Origin: Corallococcus macrosporus DSM 14697
GTDB lineage: Bacteria; Myxococcota; Myxococcia; Myxococcales; Myxococcaceae
Direction of reading: 5' to 3'
DNA: 64,000 nucleotides
Assembly: GCF_002305895.1 (NCBI RefSeq)
Contig: NZ_CP022203.1
Span: forward strand, 2,396,501-2,460,500
Every line of letters starts with the position of its first letter. Positions within the stretch are counted from its first letter, which is position 1. The notes beneath the pieces were generated by a model, which was given only the letters and a program-made list of their open reading frames with translations, had not been told where the DNA came from and made no database searches. Shown here one piece after another: positions 60,301 through 64,000 of this stretch. Made by a program: the position numbers and the translations under genes.

Positions 60301-63135
60301 GAGCGTCTGGCGGAAGAGGCTCGGCTGGCCGAGGAAGCGCGCCTCGAAGAAGAGCGCCGCCTCGCGGAAGAGGCACGCGTAGCTGAAGAAGCCCGCCTCG
60401 CGGAAGAAGCGCGACTTGAAGAAGAGCGACGTCTCGCCGAAGAGGCCCGCCTCGCGGAAGAAGCGCGACTTGAAGAAGAGCGTCGCCTCGCGGAGGAGGC
60501 TCGGCTCGAAGAAGAGCGTCGTCTCGCCGAAGAGGCCCGCCTCGCGGAAGAAGCGCGACTTGAAGAAGAGCGTCGCCTCGCGGAGGAGGCTCGGCTCGAA
60601 GAAGAGCGTCGTCTCGCCGAAGAGGCCCGCCTCGCGGAAGAAGCGCGACTTGAAGAAGAGCGTCGCCTCGCGGAGGAGGCCCGGCTCGAAGAAAAACGTC
60701 GCCTCGCTGAAGAAGCGCGTGTCGCTGAAGAAGCGCGTGTCGCTGAAGAAGCGCGTGTCGCTGAAGAAGCGCGTGTCGCTGAGGAAGCTCGGCTTGAGGC
60801 GGAGCGCTTGGCCGAAGAGGCTCGCCTGGAGCACGAGCGACGCCTCGCCGAAGAAGCGCGCCTTGAAGAAGAACGACGCATCGAGGAAGAAGCCCGCCTC
60901 GCCGAAGAGGCCCGCCTCGAGGCGGAGCGCCTCGCCGAAGAGGCTGAACGTCTCGCCGCCGAAGCGCGGCTGGCCGAAGAGGCTCGGCTCGAAGCGGAGC
61001 GCCTGGCCGAAGCAGCCCGCCTCGCAGAGGAGCGCCGTCTCGCGGAGTCCGCTCGCCTGGCGCGTGAGGCCCGCCGCGCGGAGGAGATCTGGGCCGCGGA
61101 GGAGGCCCGCCTCGCCGAGGTCGCGCGCGTCGAGGCCGAAGCGCGCCGCGCGGAAGAAGCCCGCGAGGCCGAAGAAGTCCGCCTCGAAGTCGAGCACCGC
61201 CGCGATGATGCCGTCCGCCCCGCCGAGGAAGCGCGCGCCGCTGAACAGGCCCATCAGGCGGAGGAGGCCCGTCTCGCCGAAGAGGCCACGCAGCGCAACG
61301 CCGACATCCCCGTGCTGCCCGCCGAGGACGTCGAGGCCCTCACGCTCGAGGTCGGGGACATCCTGCTCACCGAGCTGCCCGCGCAGCCCACCGAGCCGGA
61401 CGCCGGTGCCTCCAACCTGGACCTGGCCTCCCTGCCCGAGAGCGCGGACGCCCTGCGCGCCGCCCGGCAGAAGGCCCAGGCCGAACTCCTCCACGACATG
61501 GAGGAGGCCCTTCGCCGCTCGAAGTCACAGCCCCTGGAGCCGTGGCTCGCGGACGAGCCGCCCCAGCACACCCCTCCCACGCGGACCCAGGACCGCGTCC
61601 CCGCCCAGAACGAGCAGTGGCACGCCGAGCCCATCTCCCTCGGCGCGGCATCCGACACGGAGCCGGAGCTCCCGCTCCTGGAAGTCGAACCCGAGCCCGA
61701 GCTCTGGGCCGTCGCCGAGCCGCTGCCCGCGCCACCAGCCTCCCCCGCCGCGGGGGGCCCTCCGGTCCTCACGCCGGTCGCCGAGGACGACGCGGACATC
61801 CTCCTGGAGGCGACGCCCGACGAAGAGGACGACGCGAGCTGGGCCACCCAGCCTCCCGCGGCGGCGCCGCGCCCGGCCGCGCCCAAGACGGGCGACGAGG
61901 ACCTCTGGCGCATCGTCGCCTTCGACAAGGACGAGGGCGCCGACAACCTGACCGCCTCCTTCGAGGCCGCGCTGCTCCAGGTCGATTCGCACCTGGAGAC
62001 GCTCGTCCGCTCGGATGTCAATCAGGCGAACATCGATTTCGACGAGCCGCCTGTCGAGGCCATTGTCGAAGCGACCATTGAACCGGTAGCACCGGCTTCA
62101 TCGGGGGCCTTCCCCGGTGACAACGCATGGCCAACTGGCCAGACTGACTGGGACGAGCCGTCCGGAGATCTGGACGACTGGGACTTTGACGAGGACGACG
62201 TGTCGGCTGATCCCTCCAACCCCGACGAGGCAGCAAAGCTCCGGCGGCAGCGCCTCCTGCGCCGCGCCATGGAGAACATGGGTGTCCTCGGTGGCCGCAC
62301 GCCTCCCGCGCCAGGCGCCGCGCCCGCGTCCACGAGCGAGCCCACCCCAACGCCCGCGGCCTCCGAGCCTCCCAAGCCAGACGAGGCCCGCCTCGCCCAG
62401 CAGCTCGAGCAGCGCTACGCGGACGTCCAGGCCAGGCGTGACCACTTCTACGTGCTCGGTGTCCCCCAGGACGCCTCGCGCGACCAGGTGAAGACCGCGT
62501 TCCTCAACCTGGCCAAGGTCTTCCACCCGGACCGCCTGCCGCCGTCGCTGCCGCACATGGCGCCGAAGATCACCGCCGTGTTCGAGGCCATCCGCGAGGC
62601 CTACGAGGTCCTCTACGACGACACCCGTCGCAAGACGTACCAGCAGAACCTCCAGGCCCAGCAGGCCCTGCCCAAGCCGCCCGCGTCCGGGGCCGCGCCC
62701 ACCGCCCCGGTCCTCCGGCCGCAGGGCCGCGCCGACAGCAACGCCGACGACCTCTACAAGATGGGCGAGGTCTTCTTCCGCAAGCGCGACTTCACCACGG
62801 CCTCGGACCACTACGAGCGCGCCCACGCCCTGGACCCCAGGCCCCTGTACCTGGCCGCCCGGGCCTGGGCCATCTACATGGACCCGGCGCGCAAGGCGGA
62901 CATGGCCAAGGCCAAGCAGATGATGGCGGACGCGGTGCGCGCCGACCCGAATTGTGATCGGGCGCACTATCAGCTCGGCGTCATCGCCCGGGTCGAAGGC
63001 GACATGGACCGCGCCGAGCGCAGCTTCCGCGAGGCCGTGCGCGCCAACCCCAAGCACCTGGAGGCCAATCAGGAGCTGCGGCTCATCGACATGCGCAAGA
63101 AGAACCCTCCGAAGAAGGGAGGCTTCTTCCGCTGA
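57352..63135 (+). CDS. giant PATAN-like / hexad-repeat / J-domain / TPR protein
   Basis: A 1,927-residue protein. Residues about 5-75 resemble a PATAN/DUF4388 domain ([19 protein letters not shown]). From about 210 to 1,300 the sequence is an almost uninterrupted charged repeat of the hexad EARLAE with variants [12 protein letters not shown] and EARLEA, i.e. rich in Glu, Arg, Ala and Leu. A Pro/Glu-rich disordered stretch follows (1,320-1,680). A J-domain sits at about 1,697-1,765 with the HPD motif at 1,725-1,727 (FHPDRLPP), so it should recruit an Hsp70. The C-terminal 120 residues carry TPR-like units ([20 protein letters not shown]). The repeat should form a long rigid single alpha-helix. 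The function is unknown; motility or polarity scaffolds of myxobacteria are the closest layouts. Confidence 0.85.
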   Translation: MTPSQAAEALYSAHKSRATGRLTLSSGGRESRLWLREGDLVRTQLGFGYQSPAQALLQAGMLGAEALDALWARGGAGAPDEETLEAFGLVPDVVAEQQVLAHVRRLSALAEQAAFEPETVEAEAFRPISGVRVVRAALEGPGPGAGVARVFRCEDVEACGPWLVDDSERAFLETLAEFREPESLTPAQEALLLVLEREGWVQALSVEDWEERERRRREEEEARRREEEARLEEERRREEEARLEAERLAEEARLAELARLEAERLAEEARLAEEARLEAERLAEEARLAEVARLEEEARLAEEARLAEEARLEAERLEEEARLAEEARLEAERLAEEARLAEEARLEEEARVAEEARLAEEARLEEERRVAEEARLAEEARLAEEARLEEERRVAEEARLAEEARLAEEARVAEEARLAEEARLEEERRVAEEARLAEEARLAEEARLAEEARLAEEARLEAERLAEEARLAEEARLEEERRLAEEARLAEEARLAEEARIEEERRLAEEARLAEEARLEEERRVAEEARLAEEARLAEEARLAEEARLEEERRVAEEARLAEEARLAEEARLEAERLAEEARKAEEARLEDERRAAEEARLEAERLAEEARLAEEARLEEEHRLAEEARLAEEARLEAERLAEEARLAEEARLAEEARLAEEARLEEERRRAEEEARLAEEARLEAERLAEEARLAEAARLEEERRVAEEARLAEEARLEEERRLAEEARLAEEARLAEEARLEAERVAEEARLAEEARLAEEARLEKERRLAEEARLAEEARLAEEARLAEEARLAEEARLAEEARLAEEARLAEEARLAEEARLEEERRLAEEARLEEERRLAEEARLEEERRLAEEARLAEEARLAEEARLEAERLAEEARLAEVARLEEERRLAEEARLAEEARLEAERLAEEARLAEEARLAENARLEEERRLAEEEEARFEAERLAEEARAAEAALLEEARLAEEARLAEESRLEAERLAEEARLAEEARLEEERRLAEEARVAEEARLAEEARLEEERRLAEEARLAEEARLEEERRLAEEARLEEERRLAEEARLAEEARLEEERRLAEEARLEEERRLAEEARLAEEARLEEERRLAEEARLEEKRRLAEEARVAEEARVAEEARVAEEARVAEEARLEAERLAEEARLEHERRLAEEARLEEERRIEEEARLAEEARLEAERLAEEAERLAAEARLAEEARLEAERLAEAARLAEERRLAESARLAREARRAEEIWAAEEARLAEVARVEAEARRAEEAREAEEVRLEVEHRRDDAVRPAEEARAAEQAHQAEEARLAEEATQRNADIPVLPAEDVEALTLEVGDILLTELPAQPTEPDAGASNLDLASLPESADALRAARQKAQAELLHDMEEALRRSKSQPLEPWLADEPPQHTPPTRTQDRVPAQNEQWHAEPISLGAASDTEPELPLLEVEPEPELWAVAEPLPAPPASPAAGGPPVLTPVAEDDADILLEATPDEEDDASWATQPPAAAPRPAAPKTGDEDLWRIVAFDKDEGADNLTASFEAALLQVDSHLETLVRSDVNQANIDFDEPPVEAIVEATIEPVAPASSGAFPGDNAWPTGQTDWDEPSGDLDDWDFDEDDVSADPSNPDEAAKLRRQRLLRRAMENMGVLGGRTPPAPGAAPASTSEPTPTPAASEPPKPDEARLAQQLEQRYADVQARRDHFYVLGVPQDASRDQVKTAFLNLAKVFHPDRLPPSLPHMAPKITAVFEAIREAYEVLYDDTRRKTYQQNLQAQQALPKPPASGAAPTAPVLRPQGRADSNADDLYKMGEVFFRKRDFTTASDHYERAHALDPRPLYLAARAWAIYMDPARKADMAKAKQMMADAVRADPNCDRAHYQLGVIARVEGDMDRAERSFREAVRANPKHLEANQELRLIDMRKKNPPKKGGFFR
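57980..61260. repeat. 3.3-kb coding tandem repeat of an 18-nt unit
   Basis: The hexad region is encoded by degenerate 18-nucleotide units. Near-identical nucleotide copies occur: nine copies of GCTGAGGAGGCTCGTCTC in a row at 59671-59832 (one synonymous change, CTT at 59758-59760) and three copies of a 90-nucleotide (five-unit) block at 60421-60690. These point to recent slippage or unequal crossing-over within an older repeat. Confidence 0.85.
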
Positions 63136-63255
63136 CGCGGCGGGCCTCACGCTGGGTATGGGTGAGTCAACCCGACCCGATTCGATCCTCCCCGCACCTG
63201 GCTGAAGCCGCCTGTCCAGCAGGAGGCCAGCCAGGTTCCCCACCGGCTCAAGCCA

Positions 63256-63285
63256 TTGACACGCCTGGAAAGCGGGCAGGATGCT
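63256..63285 (+). promoter_or_regulatory. candidate promoter for the receiver-PATAN gene
   Basis: A TTGACA at 63256-63261 with GATGCT at 63280-63285 (18-base spacer) lies about 50 bases before the GTG start, in a 198-base gap. The -10 match is poor. Confidence 0.38.
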
Positions 63286-63318
63286 GCCGCGTCAGGCTCC
63301 CTGGGCCGTCTGCAGTGA

Positions 63319-64000
<682 letters not shown>

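Noticed and set aside
57912-60881. A 989-codon open frame on the minus strand inside the giant gene, and a second one in another frame at 57416-60376
   Set aside because: They are by-products of the 18-base coding repeat: one unit without a stop on the other strand repeats for 3 kb. They give Arg/Ser- or Pro/Leu-rich simple sequence with no start signals.

Overview
The window is a contiguous stretch of chromosome from a high-GC myxobacterium, most likely Myxococcus or a close relative. The reasons are strong G/C use at third codon positions, a lipoprotein prolyl endopeptidase and a vegetative-type Lon close to those I recall from M. xanthus, a PilT-type ATPase with a proline-rich tail, repeated use of the FHA/receiver/PATAN (DUF4388) signalling domains, and many TPR lipoproteins. 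No insertion sequence, CRISPR array, rRNA or replication origin was seen. The assignment is by recognition of protein families, not by alignment.

Layout. 0-9 kb: zinc-ribbon membrane protein, DHH phosphoesterase, Maf, a TPR lipoprotein ending in a minimal zincin, an RlmI-like methyltransferase, a protein with 17 cysteines spaced exactly every third residue, a small lipoprotein, and a UvrD/PcrA helicase. 9-12.5 kb: rplM-rpsI, a pilT paralogue, an unknown acidic protein. 12.5-19.6 kb: recX, bamD, a TPR protein, an FHA-PATAN protein, selD, an amidase, rph-rdgB. 19.6-22 kb: six tRNA genes (Pro, Arg, His, Arg, Lys, Leu) with a Bet/RecT-type annealing protein between the two tRNA groups. 22-30.5 kb: the protein quality-control block tig-clpP-clpX, a prolyl endopeptidase, lon. 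30.6-34.4 kb: a peptide-type ABC importer (binding protein plus two permeases, no ATPase), with two small spacer ORFs coupled at both ends. 34.4-41.3 kb: receiver protein, YqgE, BolA-Grx4 pair, DUF2914 membrane protein, aminopeptidase P, RsmE, a DTW-domain protein with a long extra C-terminal domain. 41.5-45.3 kb: an ECF sigma factor with a FecR-type anti-sigma protein, divergent from a cysteine-rich lipoprotein across an AT-rich palindrome. 45.3-53.2 kb: RlmK-like methyltransferase divergent from a UdgX-type uracil-DNA protein, enoyl-CoA hydratase, cystathionine gamma-synthase/lyase, a small cassette (alpha/beta hydrolase flanked by two related small genes, then a MaoC dehydratase), and cystathionine beta-synthase. 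53.4-57.3 kb: AmgK-MurU-like cell-wall recycling pair, a PP2C phosphatase, DUF192, TrmL. 57.3-64 kb: a 1,927-residue protein made largely of a charged hexad repeat with a C-terminal J-domain and TPR-like tail, then a receiver-PATAN protein cut by the window edge.

How the parts fit. Most of the window is housekeeping: translation, proteolysis, DNA repair and sulfur amino-acid metabolism. The two transsulfuration enzymes (cystathionine gamma-synthase/lyase and cystathionine beta-synthase) flank the hydrolase cassette, and each side of the cassette carries a strong hairpin with the same AGGGCCTCC arm. The most unusual candidates are the hydrolase cassette (possible effector with partner proteins), the period-3 cysteine protein, the giant hexad-repeat J-domain protein, the DTW fusion, and the ECF/FecR/cysteine-rich lipoprotein locus. 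All functional proposals for these are inference from sequence features.
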